Origin: an uncultured Lachnospiraceae bacterium
GTDB lineage: Bacteria; Bacillota; Clostridia; Lachnospirales; Lachnospiraceae
Assembly: GCA_947625775.1 (NCBI GenBank)
Contig: CANQPM010000008.1
Span: 1-64,000, forward strand
DNA length: 64,000 nucleotides
Reading direction: 5' to 3'
Both the position numbers and the translations under genes were made by a program. How positions within the stretch are numbered: the stretch's first letter is position 1; each line of letters starts with the position of its first letter. The notes beneath the pieces were generated by a model, which was not told where the DNA came from, searched no databases, and saw only the letters and a program-made list of their open reading frames with translations. Of this stretch, positions 8,424 to 17,314 are shown in pieces.

Positions 8424-9812
8424 TCACACATTATCAGGCACCTTGCTTATCACCTTTTTCCACGTGAGCACAAGGAAAATGCATGAAACGGTGAGCGACA
8501 TTGTCTCTGCTATGGGGAATGCCCACCACACAAGGTTAAGCCCGCCGATTTTTGCAAGGATATACGCCGCGGGAAGCAGGATTACAAGCTGCCTTGCCAC
8601 AGATACGACAAGGCTGTACACGCCGTTGCCGACCGCCTGAAACACAGAGCCCGCAATAATGCAGAACCACGCTACGAGGAAATGTACTCCGATTACCCTC
8701 AGCGCCTTTACACCGATTTGCAGCATCTCCTCAGATGCGTCAAACAGCCCCAAAAGAGTTGACGGGATAAACTCAAACGCCAAAAAGCCAAGGAACAGCA
8801 GACAGAACGCGTACACCATCGAATACTTGATAGTGCTCACCATGCGACTACGCTTGCCCGCGCCGAAATTGTAGGCGATAATCGGCACCATGCCGTTGTT
8901 CAGTCCGATAACGGGCATGAAGAAAAAGCTCTGGAGCTTGAAGTACACGCCGAATACTGCTGTCGCCGTCGATGTAAACTGTATAAGAATCAAATTCATT
9001 CCGTAGGTCATCACAGAGCCGATTGCCTGCATTATTATAGAAGGCACGCCGACCTTGTAAATTTTGCCGATAATCTGTCCGTCAGGCTTAAAGCCTTTTA
9101 CCGAGAGCTGTATCTCGTGGTTTTTCTTTATGTTGAATATAAACGCAAGCGTCGCGCCCACACACTGTCCCATAACCGTAGCTATCGCCGCGCCCGCAAC
9201 TCCCATAGCGGGAAATCCCAAAAGACCGAAAATCAAAATCGGGTCAAGCACAATATTTGTCACAGCGCCCGAAAGCTGAGAAATCATGCTGTAAAACGTC
9301 ATTCCCGTAGACTGTAAAAGCTTTTCAAAAATAAACTGCGCAAACACTCCAAACGAGCATATGCAGACTATTGAAAGATATGAAATGCCCATCGTGTATA
9401 TATCCGAATCCGTAGTCTTTACCTGGCTTAAATAAAACGGCTTTACCGCCAAAAGCCCTACGAGCACAAACGCTATAAAGCCTAAAACCGCCAGAAAAAT
9501 ACCGTTCATAGCCGTCTTGTTCGCCCTGTTGAAGTCCTTCTCGCCAAGCGACTTTGACAAAAGCGCGTTCACGCCGACATTGGTGCCCGCTCCGACTGCC
9601 ACCAAAAGAGTCTGAACTGGGAACGCAAGCGATACCGCCGTGAGCGCGTCCTCACTTACGCGCGCCACGAAAATACTGTCCACAATATTGTACATCGCCT
9701 GCACAAGCATAGACACCATCATAGGAAACGACATATTTAAAATAAGCTTGTTTACGGGCATAACGCCCATTTTGTTTTCGCCGAATGCCGTGTTCTGTTT
9801 TTCTTTACTCAT
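8424..9812 (-). CDS. MATE-family multidrug/Na+ efflux transporter
   Basis: A 462-residue, twelve-helix membrane protein of the MATE family (two MatE halves, starting near SFPMMVSMLVQAMYNIVDSI and VPSIIMQAIGSVMTYG). It shows the typical GxGTNVGVNALLSKSLGE loop. Such pumps export cationic drugs or metabolites using a Na+ or proton gradient; the substrate cannot be deduced. It lies 58 bases after the aspartokinase gene on the same strand and may be read from the same transcript. Confidence 0.92.
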   Translation of the reverse strand: MSKEKQNTAFGENKMGVMPVNKLILNMSFPMMVSMLVQAMYNIVDSIFVARVSEDALTAVSLAFPVQTLLVAVGAGTNVGVNALLSKSLGEKDFNRANKTAMNGIFLAVLGFIAFVLVGLLAVKPFYLSQVKTTDSDIYTMGISYLSIVCICSFGVFAQFIFEKLLQSTGMTFYSMISQLSGAVTNIVLDPILIFGLLGFPAMGVAGAAIATVMGQCVGATLAFIFNIKKNHEIQLSVKGFKPDGQIIGKIYKVGVPSIIMQAIGSVMTYGMNLILIQFTSTATAVFGVYFKLQSFFFMPVIGLNNGMVPIIAYNFGAGKRSRMVSTIKYSMVYAFCLLFLGFLAFEFIPSTLLGLFDASEEMLQIGVKALRVIGVHFLVAWFCIIAGSVFQAVGNGVYSLVVSVARQLVILLPAAYILAKIGGLNLVWWAFPIAETMSLTVSCIFLVLTWKKVISKVPDNV

Positions 9813-9870
9813 ATGTAATCAACTCCATTCTGTAATAAAATTCGCATTAAAATTTGTATTAAGCCCCGCA

Positions 9871-11190
9871 TTAAAGGCGCGTGATTACAAAGATAGAATA
9901 TATCGCCTTGATTGCCGCCTCAAAATCATCATTTGATACGCCTATTATAATGTTCAGCTCGCTTGAGCCTTGGTCTATCATTCTTACATTGACATTCGCA
10001 TGCGCAAGCGCAGAGAAAATCCTGCCCGCCGTGCCGCGCTGCGCCTTCATTCCGCGCCCTACGACGGCGATAAGCGCCAAGTCCGATTGGATATCAATGC
10101 TGTCGGGATTTACCGCCTTGTTTATGCCCGAAAGAATATTCTGCTCCTTGTCAACAAACTCGGACTGGTGAACCATTACGCTCAGCGTGTCAATTCCAGA
10201 CGGCATATGCTCAAACGAAATATTGTACTCCTCAAATACCTGCAGCACCTTCCTGCCAAAGCCTACCTCCGAGTTCATCATGTCTTTCTCTATATTAATC
10301 GAAGCAAAACCCTTTTTGCCCGCAATGCCCGTGATAACATACTTTGACTTCTGGCACGTATTTCCCACAATCCATGTGCCCTCGTCCTCGGGAGCGTTTG
10401 TATTTTTAATATTGATGGGAATGCCCTCTTTTCTGACAGGGAAAATCGCGTCCTCATGAAGGACTGTCGCTCCCATATAAGAAAGCTCCCTGAGCTCGGC
10501 GTATGTGATTATGTCAATGCCCTGCGGCTTGTCGATAATGCGCGGATCGGCAATCAGAAAGCCTGAAACGTCTGTCCAGTTTTCGTACACGTCCGCCTGA
10601 ACCGCTTTTGCCACGATAGAGCCTGTAATGTCAGAGCCGCCGCGTGAAAAGGTCTTTACAGTGCCATCAGCCATAGCGCCGTAAAAGCCTGGGATTACCG
10701 CGCTTTCCATATCCGCAAGCTGCTTTGAAAGGAGCTTGTTGGTAAGCTCGGCGTCAAAAACACCCGCCTCGTTAAAGCGGATTGAGTCCGCGGGATCGAC
10801 AAATTCAAAGCCAAGATAATTTGCCATGATAATGCCGTTCAGATACTCTCCGCGGCTTGCCGCGTAGTCCTTTCCCTTCTTTTTCTTGAAGTTGTCAATT
10901 ATCCTGTCAAATTCATTTGTAAGGTCAAGGTCAAGCTTTAAGCCCGCAATAATCTCATTGTACCTCTCCTCGATTTTTGACATCTCTGTCATAAAATTGT
11001 GATCCTTTTCCGCAAGCGCATAGCACGCATAAAGCATATCCGTAACCTTCGTATCGCCGTCAAAACGTTTTCCCGGCGCAGACGGGACAACAAATCTTCT
11101 CTCCTCGTCCGAACGGATTATATTGCCCACCTTCATAAACTGCTCGGCGCTCGCAAGTGAGCTGCCGCCGAATTTTACCACTTTTTTCAT
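9871..11190 (-). CDS. Aspartate kinase
   Basis: A 439-residue monofunctional aspartokinase. The kinase domain begins with KKVVKFGGSSLASAEQ and contains the FSRGGSDITGS segment and ENWTDVSGF. Two ACT domains (about residues 290-435) are the regulatory part that senses lysine and/or threonine. It catalyses the first step of lysine, threonine and methionine synthesis. Which amino acid inhibits it cannot be read off. The ATG follows GGGGGA. It is the third gene of the ACT-hom-aspartokinase cluster; tandem hairpins lie in the gap to hom. Confidence 0.93.
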   Translation of the reverse strand: MKKVVKFGGSSLASAEQFMKVGNIIRSDEERRFVVPSAPGKRFDGDTKVTDMLYACYALAEKDHNFMTEMSKIEERYNEIIAGLKLDLDLTNEFDRIIDNFKKKKGKDYAASRGEYLNGIIMANYLGFEFVDPADSIRFNEAGVFDAELTNKLLSKQLADMESAVIPGFYGAMADGTVKTFSRGGSDITGSIVAKAVQADVYENWTDVSGFLIADPRIIDKPQGIDIITYAELRELSYMGATVLHEDAIFPVRKEGIPINIKNTNAPEDEGTWIVGNTCQKSKYVITGIAGKKGFASINIEKDMMNSEVGFGRKVLQVFEEYNISFEHMPSGIDTLSVMVHQSEFVDKEQNILSGINKAVNPDSIDIQSDLALIAVVGRGMKAQRGTAGRIFSALAHANVNVRMIDQGSSELNIIIGVSNDDFEAAIKAIYSIFVITRL

Positions 11191-11200
11191 AATAATCCCC

Positions 11201-11287
11201 CATTCTTAACACACAGTGTAAAAAATTTATTTTCACACTAATTCCCTATTCTTAATATAGTATGAAAAATTTATTTTTCACACTATT
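11201..11287 (-). repeat. Two tandem copies of a hairpin unit between hom and aspartokinase
   Basis: Two imperfect direct repeats of about 40 bases each contain an A/T-rich inverted repeat (11215-11239, AGTGTAAAA...TTTTCACACT; 11259-11284, AGTATGAAAAA...TTTTTCACACT). They lie between the hom stop and the aspartokinase start. They could weaken read-through or stabilise one of the two mRNA parts. Confidence 0.65.
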
Positions 11288-11316
11288 TTTTCCCGCATTA
11301 ATCCAACACAGATAAT

Positions 11317-12522
11317 TTAGTCCACGCGTATCATGCTTATAACATTCCCGTACTGAGCCGCCTTTTCCTTGTACTCCTTCTCGGTCATCTCAGGCGTGAC
11401 AAAGCCGCACTCGCCATCGACAACGCCCGACAGCACATCTGTCTCATCGCCAAATACGCTCTTGATCCTCGCCTCGTCCGTATCGGAAACGCGCACGAAG
11501 AATCTTCTCACAGCGCCGTCAAGCGGAGATATTTCAAGCTTTTCGCTGTCCCATTTGACCTCCAGGTGCTTGCCGATATGCCTTGCGCAGTCAAGCACGT
11601 CAGACACTACCGCGCTTGCCGTCGCAAGCTTACCCGCGCCCTTGCCGTAGTACATTGTCTCTCCGCCCATATTGCCGTTTACAAGAATAGCGTTAAACAC
11701 TCCGTTTACGGCAAACAGCGGGTTTTCAGGGCTTACGATAAACGGCGCCACTATCGCGTAATATTTGTCGTTCTTCTTCATGCTCTTGGCAAAAAGCTTA
11801 ATCGTCGCACCAAGCTTTTTAGCATAGGCAAAATCAACGTCTTTTATATTTGTGATGCCCTCCGTCGTGATATCCGAAAAGCTCACATTCTTACCATATG
11901 CAAGCGACGTAAGAATCGCTATCTTGCGGCATGCGTCAAAGCCAAGCACGTCGGCGTCGGGATTTTTTTCGGCATAGCCCTTCTCCTGCGCCCGTTTTAA
12001 GACGTCATCAAACGCAAGTCCCTCCGTCTCCATTTTTGTCAGAATATAATTCGTCGTGCCGTTCAGTATGCCCGTGATTGAAAGTATCTCCTCCTGCGCA
12101 AGTGAAGTCCGAAGCGGCCTTATAATAGGTATGCCGCCGCCCACGCTCGCCTCAAACAGATAGCTGCATTTGTGCTCCTTTGCCACCTGCAGCAGCTCAG
12201 GCCCGTATTTCTCGACAAGCTCCTTATTTGAGGTGCATACGCTTTTGCCGTTTTCAAGCGCGCGCCTTGTAAAGTCATACGCAGGCTTGACACCGCCCAT
12301 AGTCTCACATACAATCGCCACCTCTGGATCATTCAGAATAATGTCCACGTCATGCACCAGCACAGCGCTCACAGGATCGTCCTCAAAATCCCTTAAATCA
12401 AGCACGTATTTAACCTCAAGCCCTTCAGCGAACTTATTCTTAATCACGTCTTTATTTTTCCTGATTACCTCAAACACTCCGCTGCCGACCGTGCCGTATC
12501 CTAAAATCGCTACCTTAACCAT
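11317..12522 (-). CDS. hom: Homoserine dehydrogenase
   Basis: A 401-residue homoserine dehydrogenase: NAD(P)-binding GYGTVGSGVFEVI at the N-terminus, the substrate region CTSNKELVEKYG and SVGGGIPIIRPL, GILNGTTNYILTKM, and a C-terminal ACT-like domain (about 330-400). It reduces aspartate semialdehyde to homoserine for threonine and methionine. The SD GAGAGG precedes the ATG. It is located 60 bases after the ACT-domain regulator gene and upstream of aspartokinase, a common Firmicutes arrangement. Confidence 0.95.
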   Translation of the reverse strand: MVKVAILGYGTVGSGVFEVIRKNKDVIKNKFAEGLEVKYVLDLRDFEDDPVSAVLVHDVDIILNDPEVAIVCETMGGVKPAYDFTRRALENGKSVCTSNKELVEKYGPELLQVAKEHKCSYLFEASVGGGIPIIRPLRTSLAQEEILSITGILNGTTNYILTKMETEGLAFDDVLKRAQEKGYAEKNPDADVLGFDACRKIAILTSLAYGKNVSFSDITTEGITNIKDVDFAYAKKLGATIKLFAKSMKKNDKYYAIVAPFIVSPENPLFAVNGVFNAILVNGNMGGETMYYGKGAGKLATASAVVSDVLDCARHIGKHLEVKWDSEKLEISPLDGAVRRFFVRVSDTDEARIKSVFGDETDVLSGVVDGECGFVTPEMTEKEYKEKAAQYGNVISMIRVD

Positions 12523-12582
12523 CTCAACCTCTCATTCCGCCGCGCATGCGGCTTTCCTTTTTATTTAATATTCATACCATCA

Positions 12583-13026
12583 CTATTGACGAGCCAGAAT
12601 CTTTACATTGCGCACGCCGCTTATATGCTCCATCCCCGACACCATTTCCGACACATCGCCCGTAGTGTCAAGTATCTGCACGCTGAGCGAAAGCGACGCT
12701 ATACCATTTATTGGAATAGTCTGGTGTATCGTGAGAATATTCGCCCTAAACTCCGCGACCACCCTCAAAACATCAGACAAAAGCCCCGGCTCATCGTCCA
12801 TCTGGCAGGCTAGCGAAAGCGTAGTCCCCTGCGCCGAATCATGAAACGGGAAAATATCCTCCTTATATTTATAATAGGAGCTTCTGCTTATCCCAACCCT
12901 GTCAGCCGCCTCCTGCACCGAAGCCGCCTTTCTCATCTCAAGCAGCCTGTTTACCTCTACCACCTTCAACAGTACCTCGGGCAGCGCCCTTTTTTTTACG
13001 ACAAAATAATCTGTTGTTTCCTTCAT
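12583..13026 (-). CDS. HTH- and ACT-domain protein (UPF0735/PheB-like)
   Basis: A 147-residue protein with an N-terminal helix-turn-helix (VQEAADRVGISRSSYYKYKE, about residues 35-60) and a C-terminal ACT domain (about 70-145). ACT domains bind amino acids. The family is often found beside hom, and a role as an amino-acid-responsive regulator of the pathway is a reasonable inference. The ATG at 13026 is preferred because GGAG sits seven bases upstream; an ATG four codons earlier lies before that site. It is the first gene of the hom operon. Confidence 0.85.
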   Translation of the reverse strand: MKETTDYFVVKKRALPEVLLKVVEVNRLLEMRKAASVQEAADRVGISRSSYYKYKEDIFPFHDSAQGTTLSLACQMDDEPGLLSDVLRVVAEFRANILTIHQTIPINGIASLSLSVQILDTTGDVSEMVSGMEHISGVRNVKILARQ

Positions 13027-13125
13027 TGCTATCTCCATCCCGGAGCGCTCTCCGCGCTAAGTCGGCAGGAAACGCTTCGCCACATCTGTTTTTCCTTCAA
13101 GGACATTTGTGCGTCACTGTGATAC

Positions 13126-13154
13126 ATCTTATCATAACGCACAAAAAAGTGCAA
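13126..13154 (-). promoter_or_regulatory. Promoter of the ACT-hom-aspartokinase operon
   Basis: On the minus strand: TTGCAC, 17 bases, TAAGAT. The -35 box is inside the dyad at 13144-13173. Confidence 0.55.
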
Positions 13155-13173
13155 CACGTTTATTGCACTTTTT
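13144..13173. promoter_or_regulatory. Perfect inverted repeat over the hom-operon -35 box
   Basis: AAAAAGTGCAA, 8 bases, then TTGCACTTTTT. It overlaps the predicted -35 of the leftward promoter, as an operator would. It also has the shape of a short terminator, but no rightward gene ends here. Confidence 0.5.
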
Positions 13174-13310
13174 ACTGTTTATTTTTTGAATTATTTATTT
13201 TATTAATGTTTTTCCCTAAATATTATGTTATAATTTTTAATGGCAGTCAATACATATTTGCCGCTTTATGCTTTAAATGGCAAATACGCATATTTTAGGA
13301 GGATATCCAT

Positions 13311-15275
13311 ATGATCCACAAAAAAACAAGGACAGTAAAGGGAAGCGTTTCTTTCTTTGTAGCTGTCTGCATCATGATCATTATTATTGTCTCACAGATT
13401 TCCGTCAGCGTTGTCGTGAATGGAATTTTGAACGACCGCAGCAAATCCGAGCTGATGTCGGAGGCTGACGAAAACGCCAAAATTATCAACGGCTGGCTGG
13501 AAAAACAGGCCGCCACGCTCACGGCGATAAAAGACGCCCTGGTTTACCAAAATGATACCGACCATGAAAAAATCATGGATTATCTGGAGCTTAACTTAGG
13601 CGAAAACGAAGACGCCTTGATGTATTACACATGTTTTGAATATGATAAAAGCGTACTTCCCGCAGACCATTCCACGCTGGATCTCGATCCCACAACAAGA
13701 ATATGGTGGACGGCGGCAATGGAGGCTGGCGGAATCGCATACACCGCCCCATACATGGATTTTGCAACAGGCCAAATGATTGTAAGCATCGCCACCCCCT
13801 GCAAAATCGCGGGCAAACAGGCTGTGGTACTGGCGGATATTACAATTGACCGTCTGGTTGAAATCGTAGATACAATAAGCGACGAAGAAAGTATACAGGC
13901 ATTTTTGCTTTCTTCTGACGGCAGTGTCATAACGCACGCCAATAAAGCCTTTCTGCCAAAAGAAGAAGGAAATACAAAGCTTGCCGATGTAGTTAATCTG
14001 AACCTGTCAGCGAATGAAGCGACAGAGTTTACCGACTACGACGGCAAGGCAAAATATGCGGCAGTCAGCACTATAGACGCGACACAGTGGAAAATCGGCA
14101 TAACAAAAGAGCAGTCCATAATCCGCAGGCAGGTAATTGATGCATTACAGGGCACTTTCATTGGAAATATCATTCTGATGATTATTTTTACGCTGCTCCT
14201 ATTCGTCAGACTGAACGCCATGCTAAAGCCCGTTTCCGAAATTCAGGAGGCAGTCGTACATATTTCAAGGGGCAGCTTTTCAGCCCCCATAAGGCATAGC
14301 AAAAAGAAAAGGGAGAATGAAATCGGCGTGCTGCAGAACGCAAGCCTGGATCTTGTGGATACGCTGTCAGGCATCATAAGCGATGCAAACAACATTCTCG
14401 GCGGCATTGTGAACGGAGACCTCACGATGAAGGATATGAAGGAATATCCCGGGGAATTTAACAGACTTTCAAAATCCGTCAACTCAATACGCAGTACATT
14501 AAATTATCTTCTGCTCGCGGTGCAGGAGTCAACCTTCAGCGTGTCAAACGGCTCACGCCAGCTTAAGGAGGCGGCGGACAGGCTCTCCGAGGCAGCCCAG
14601 TCGCAGTCTGACTCCATACAAAAGCTTGAATCCGAGGTAGACGGAATCACCCAAAAAATTAACAGCAATTCAGAGCGCTGCATAACTGTAAACGAAAGGC
14701 TTTCAAGCCTAAATGAGCTGATTGGAAGCGGCAACAGCGAAATGGTGGAGCTTTTCCATGTTATTGAGGAGATTGAGTGCATGTCCGCTGACATAAGGAA
14801 GGTTGTCGGCGCAATTGAATCCATCGCGCTGCAGACGAATCTGCTTGCGCTTAACGCCTCCGTTGAAGCTGCGCGCGCGGGTGAAAACGGAAAAGGCTTT
14901 GCCGTAGTCGCTGACGCGGTAAGAAATCTTGCCATACAGTGCGGCGATGAGTCAAAAAAGACCGCTGAACTGATTGACGGCTGTCTAAGCTATGTCAGCA
15001 AGAGCAGGCAGTATGCGGATAAAACCGCCCTCTGCCTCAACAGCATAGTGAATGATTCCGCGGAAATTTCGGAGGCATTCCAGGCAATCACGCAGGACAC
15101 CGCAAAACAGGCGGACACAATGGAAAATATCCGCAGCGAAATTTCCAATATTTCAGACGCTGTCCTTGAAAACACCTCGACAGCCCAACAGACCGCCGCA
15201 TCTACGGAATCACTGTCTATGCAGGCGGCAAAGCTCGAAAAGCTTGTGAAAAAGTTTAAAACATCTGTGAAATAA
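13311..15275 (+). CDS. Methyl-accepting chemotaxis protein with dCache sensor
   Basis: A 654-residue chemoreceptor: membrane helix near residues 15-35, an extracellular double-Cache domain (about 40-280; contains [20 protein letters not shown], typical of amino-acid/organic-ligand Cache), a second membrane helix (about 285-305), HAMP, and a cytoplasmic signalling domain. The hairpin tip reads [20 protein letters not shown]. It would sense small molecules outside and steer swimming through CheW/CheA. The SD AGGAGG precedes the ATG. It is a single gene followed by a bidirectional terminator. Confidence 0.95.
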   Translation: MIHKKTRTVKGSVSFFVAVCIMIIIIVSQISVSVVVNGILNDRSKSELMSEADENAKIINGWLEKQAATLTAIKDALVYQNDTDHEKIMDYLELNLGENEDALMYYTCFEYDKSVLPADHSTLDLDPTTRIWWTAAMEAGGIAYTAPYMDFATGQMIVSIATPCKIAGKQAVVLADITIDRLVEIVDTISDEESIQAFLLSSDGSVITHANKAFLPKEEGNTKLADVVNLNLSANEATEFTDYDGKAKYAAVSTIDATQWKIGITKEQSIIRRQVIDALQGTFIGNIILMIIFTLLLFVRLNAMLKPVSEIQEAVVHISRGSFSAPIRHSKKKRENEIGVLQNASLDLVDTLSGIISDANNILGGIVNGDLTMKDMKEYPGEFNRLSKSVNSIRSTLNYLLLAVQESTFSVSNGSRQLKEAADRLSEAAQSQSDSIQKLESEVDGITQKINSNSERCITVNERLSSLNELIGSGNSEMVELFHVIEEIECMSADIRKVVGAIESIALQTNLLALNASVEAARAGENGKGFAVVADAVRNLAIQCGDESKKTAELIDGCLSYVSKSRQYADKTALCLNSIVNDSAEISEAFQAITQDTAKQADTMENIRSEISNISDAVLENTSTAQQTAASTESLSMQAAKLEKLVKKFKTSVK

Positions 15276-15306
15276 TTTTGTGGATAGCTCTATAACAATG
15301 AACAAT

Positions 15307-15353
15307 AAAAAACGATTGAAGCCTTGATTTTATCAGGATTCAATCGTTTTTTT
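15307..15353. terminator. Bidirectional terminator between chemoreceptor gene and tRNA operon
   Basis: A long stem (AAAAACGATTGAA with TTCAATCGTTTTT, extended by CCT/AGG) has A and T runs on both sides, so it serves the rightward receptor gene and the leftward tRNA operon. Confidence 0.8.
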
Positions 15354-15355
15354 AG

Positions 15356-15428
15356 TGAGACACGCGGGAATCGAACCCGCGACAACTTGATTAAAAGTCA
15401 AGTGCTCTACCGACTGAGCTAGTGTCCC
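15356..15428 (-). tRNA. tRNA-Lys (TTT)
   Basis: Cloverleaf with anticodon stem CTTGA/TCAAG and loop CTTTTAA; T-loop TTCGATT; discriminator A. Last gene of the six-tRNA operon. Confidence 0.95.
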
Positions 15429-15514
15429 ATATTATCAATAATAATGCTGTCTGCGCTGCAGATCTGATTGCAAGAAACCATTCTTTGTTTCTTATAAATA
15501 TTATAAAATAGAAA

Positions 15515-15586
15515 CTGGGCTAGCTGGATTCGAACCAGCGAATGCAGGGATCAAAACCCTGTGCCTTACCGCTTGGCGATAGCCCA
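15515..15586 (-). tRNA. tRNA-Gln (TTG)
   Basis: Cloverleaf with acceptor TGGGCTA/TAGCCCA, anticodon stem CAGGG/CCCTG around TTTTGAT, discriminator G as usual for tRNA-Gln. Confidence 0.95.
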
Positions 15587-15590
15587 AGAA

Positions 15591-15665
15591 GGTGGGTACA
15601 GGGATTCGAACCCTGGGCCTTCAGAGCCACAATCTGACGCGCTAACCAGCTGCGCTATACCCACC
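15591..15665 (-). tRNA. tRNA-His (GTG)
   Basis: Anticodon stem TCAGA/TCTGA around TTGTGGC. The extra G at position -1 pairs with discriminator C, the tRNA-His identity element. Confidence 0.95.
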
Positions 15666-15697
15666 ATGTATGAGATAAGGCAAGCTCAATCTCAAAA

Positions 15698-15771
<74 letters not shown>

Positions 15772-15783
15772 ATTCGCGGTATC

Positions 15784-15857
15784 TATCCCGCTAAAGCGAG
15801 TACAATCCCCCGCTAAAGCAGTTAATCCCCCGCTAAAGCGGCTACAATCCCCCGCAG
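15784..15857 (-). repeat. Tandem repeats next to tRNA-Gly
   Basis: Three to four units of about 20 bases (minus strand CGCTTTAGCGGGGGATT followed by a short variable part) fill the gap between tRNA-Gly and tRNA-Arg. The first unit runs on from the acceptor end of tRNA-Gly (CACCCGCTCTGCGGGGGATT). This suggests local duplication of the region just after that tRNA. Each unit can form a small CCGCT/AGCGG hairpin. Confidence 0.75.
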
Positions 15858-15928
15858 AGCGGGTGATGGGAATCGAACCCACGTATCTAGCTTGGAAGGC
15901 TAGTGTTCTACCATTGAACTACACCCGC
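15858..15928 (-). tRNA. tRNA-Gly (TCC)
   Basis: Acceptor GCGGGTG/CACCCGC, anticodon stem CTAGC/GCTAG around CTTCCAA, discriminator T. Confidence 0.95.
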
Positions 15929-15983
15929 ATATATCATATAAATAAATATTTTTTACAAATATTTTTAACTAAATAATTGTAAG

Positions 15984-16058
15984 TCGGGGTGACAGGATTC
16001 GAACCTGCGACCTCCTGGTCCCAAACCAGGCGCTCTAGCCAAGCTGAGCCACACCCCG
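15984..16058 (-). tRNA. tRNA-Pro (TGG)
   Basis: Acceptor CGGGGTG/CACCCCG, anticodon stem CCTGG/CCAGG around TTTGGGA, discriminator A. First tRNA of the operon. Confidence 0.95.
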
Positions 16059-16122
16059 ATATCCGAAAAACAAAGCCATAAGCACATAAAGCCTACGCAT
16101 TATTCTCACAGCGACGAATATT

Positions 16123-16151
16123 ATTATACATAATTAAATTATTTGTGTCAA
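16123..16151 (-). promoter_or_regulatory. Consensus sigma-A promoter of the tRNA operon
   Basis: A perfect TTGACA, 17 bases, TATAAT on the minus strand, about 60 bases ahead of tRNA-Pro. It drives Pro-Gly-Arg-His-Gln-Lys tRNAs up to the terminator at 15307-15353. Confidence 0.9.
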
Positions 16152-16191
16152 CACATTTTTTTACAATTCCGAAAATTTCTGTAGATTTTTG

Positions 16192-16674
16192 CTATTCAAT
16201 AAAATTAAGCGCAAAATGCGCGTCCCCGTTTTTGTCAAGCTCCATGATTATGTACGAGGGCTTTTTGTTTTCCTGTCTCGGATATGACAGGCTGCCTGGA
16301 TTTATGGCTATTACATCTTTTGAAATATCAATAACTGGCCTGTGGGTATGACCGTACATCACTATATCCATTCCCTGCGCCACGGCCTCGCGTTTTATCA
16401 TCTCATTGCCCATTCCGATATAATAACGATGTCCGTGAGTAATCCAGACGTGATATTTGCCGATATAAAAATTTTTTTCAGTAGGAAGATCGCTGAAAAA
16501 GTCATTGTTGCCCGCTACCATTTCCACGCGGCAGCCCGATTCTTTCTCTATGAGCTCCTCGCTGCCCTCCACATCGCCCAGATGTATCACCATATCAAGC
16601 CTGCCGAGCTTTTTTATAAGCTTTAAAAAATTTTCATCTTTTCTGTGCGTATCGCTTATTATAAGTATTCTCAT
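16192..16674 (-). CDS. YfcE/MJ0936-family metallophosphoesterase
   Basis: A 160-residue calcineurin-like phosphoesterase: SDTHRKDENF, HLGDVEGSEE, AGNNDF, THGHRYYIG and YGHTHRPV supply the metal ligands. Proteins of this type hydrolyse phosphodiester model substrates; the natural substrate is unknown. It is the last of four leftward genes (RNA methyltransferase, amidase-like, RdgB, this one), with a 16-base gap after the RdgB gene. A longer relative is encoded at 37463-38161. Confidence 0.9.
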   Translation of the reverse strand: MRILIISDTHRKDENFLKLIKKLGRLDMVIHLGDVEGSEELIEKESGCRVEMVAGNNDFFSDLPTEKNFYIGKYHVWITHGHRYYIGMGNEMIKREAVAQGMDIVMYGHTHRPVIDISKDVIAINPGSLSYPRQENKKPSYIIMELDKNGDAHFALNFIE

Positions 16675-16690
16675 ATCCGTTGCACTTTCC

Positions 16691-17314
16691 TTATTTATCC
16701 GTAAATGCCTGTATTTTCGTTTTAAGGTATTTTTTCATCGCGTCAAGTGCCTTTCCTCTGTGGCTTATGCGGTTCTTTTCATCGGGAGAAAGCTCAGCTG
16801 AATATTTGCCGTACTCAGGAAGGTAAAAAATAGGATCGTAGCCAAAGCCGTTTTCGCCCTTTTCCTCATAGCCTATTATGCCTTCTATCGTGGCTCTTGT
16901 CTGGTACTCTGTCTTGTCGGGAAATACCGCCGCGATAACGCACACAAACCTTGCCGTGCGCTTATCGTCGGGCACGCCCTCAAGGCGCTTAATCAGGCTT
17001 GCGTTTTTTATTGAATACGGCGTGTCCTCACCCATATAGCGTGCTGAATATACGCCTGGCTCTTTATTCAGATAGTCTATCTCAAGCCCCGAATCGTCAG
17101 CGAGCACTACCGCCTTATCGCCGCGCGCCGCAAGCTCGTCCGCAACCGCCCTTGCCTTTATTCTGGCATTCTCCTCAAAGGTTTTGCCGTTTTCGTCTAT
17201 CGGAATGTCTATGCCAAGCTCCTTCATTGATTTAATCTCTGCGCCCAAGTCAGACATTATCATTCGTATTTCCCTCATTTTGCCCTCATTGCCTGTGGCA
17301 AACACTATTTTCAT
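16691..17314 (-). CDS. rdgB: Non-canonical purine NTP pyrophosphatase (RdgB/HAM1)
   Basis: A 207-residue house-cleaning pyrophosphatase: FATGNEGKMREI for triphosphate binding, LADDSGLEIDYLNKEPGVYSARY, and the C-terminal GFGYDPIFYLPEY...LSPDEKNRISHRGKA. It removes dITP, dXTP and ITP so that they are not built into nucleic acids. Length is normal, and it overlaps the amidase-like gene by four bases. Confidence 0.96.
   Translation of the reverse strand: MKIVFATGNEGKMREIRMIMSDLGAEIKSMKELGIDIPIDENGKTFEENARIKARAVADELAARGDKAVVLADDSGLEIDYLNKEPGVYSARYMGEDTPYSIKNASLIKRLEGVPDDKRTARFVCVIAAVFPDKTEYQTRATIEGIIGYEEKGENGFGYDPIFYLPEYGKYSAELSPDEKNRISHRGKALDAMKKYLKTKIQAFTDK

Noticed and set aside
11191-11316. 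Lysine riboswitch upstream of aspartokinase
   Set aside because: The 126-base gap is too short and contains only two A/T-rich hairpins; none of the conserved riboswitch core is seen.
15784-15857. Short repeats that might be a CRISPR array
   Set aside because: Units are about 20 bases with almost no spacer and no unique inserts; they derive from the tRNA-Gly 3' flank. No cas genes are present.
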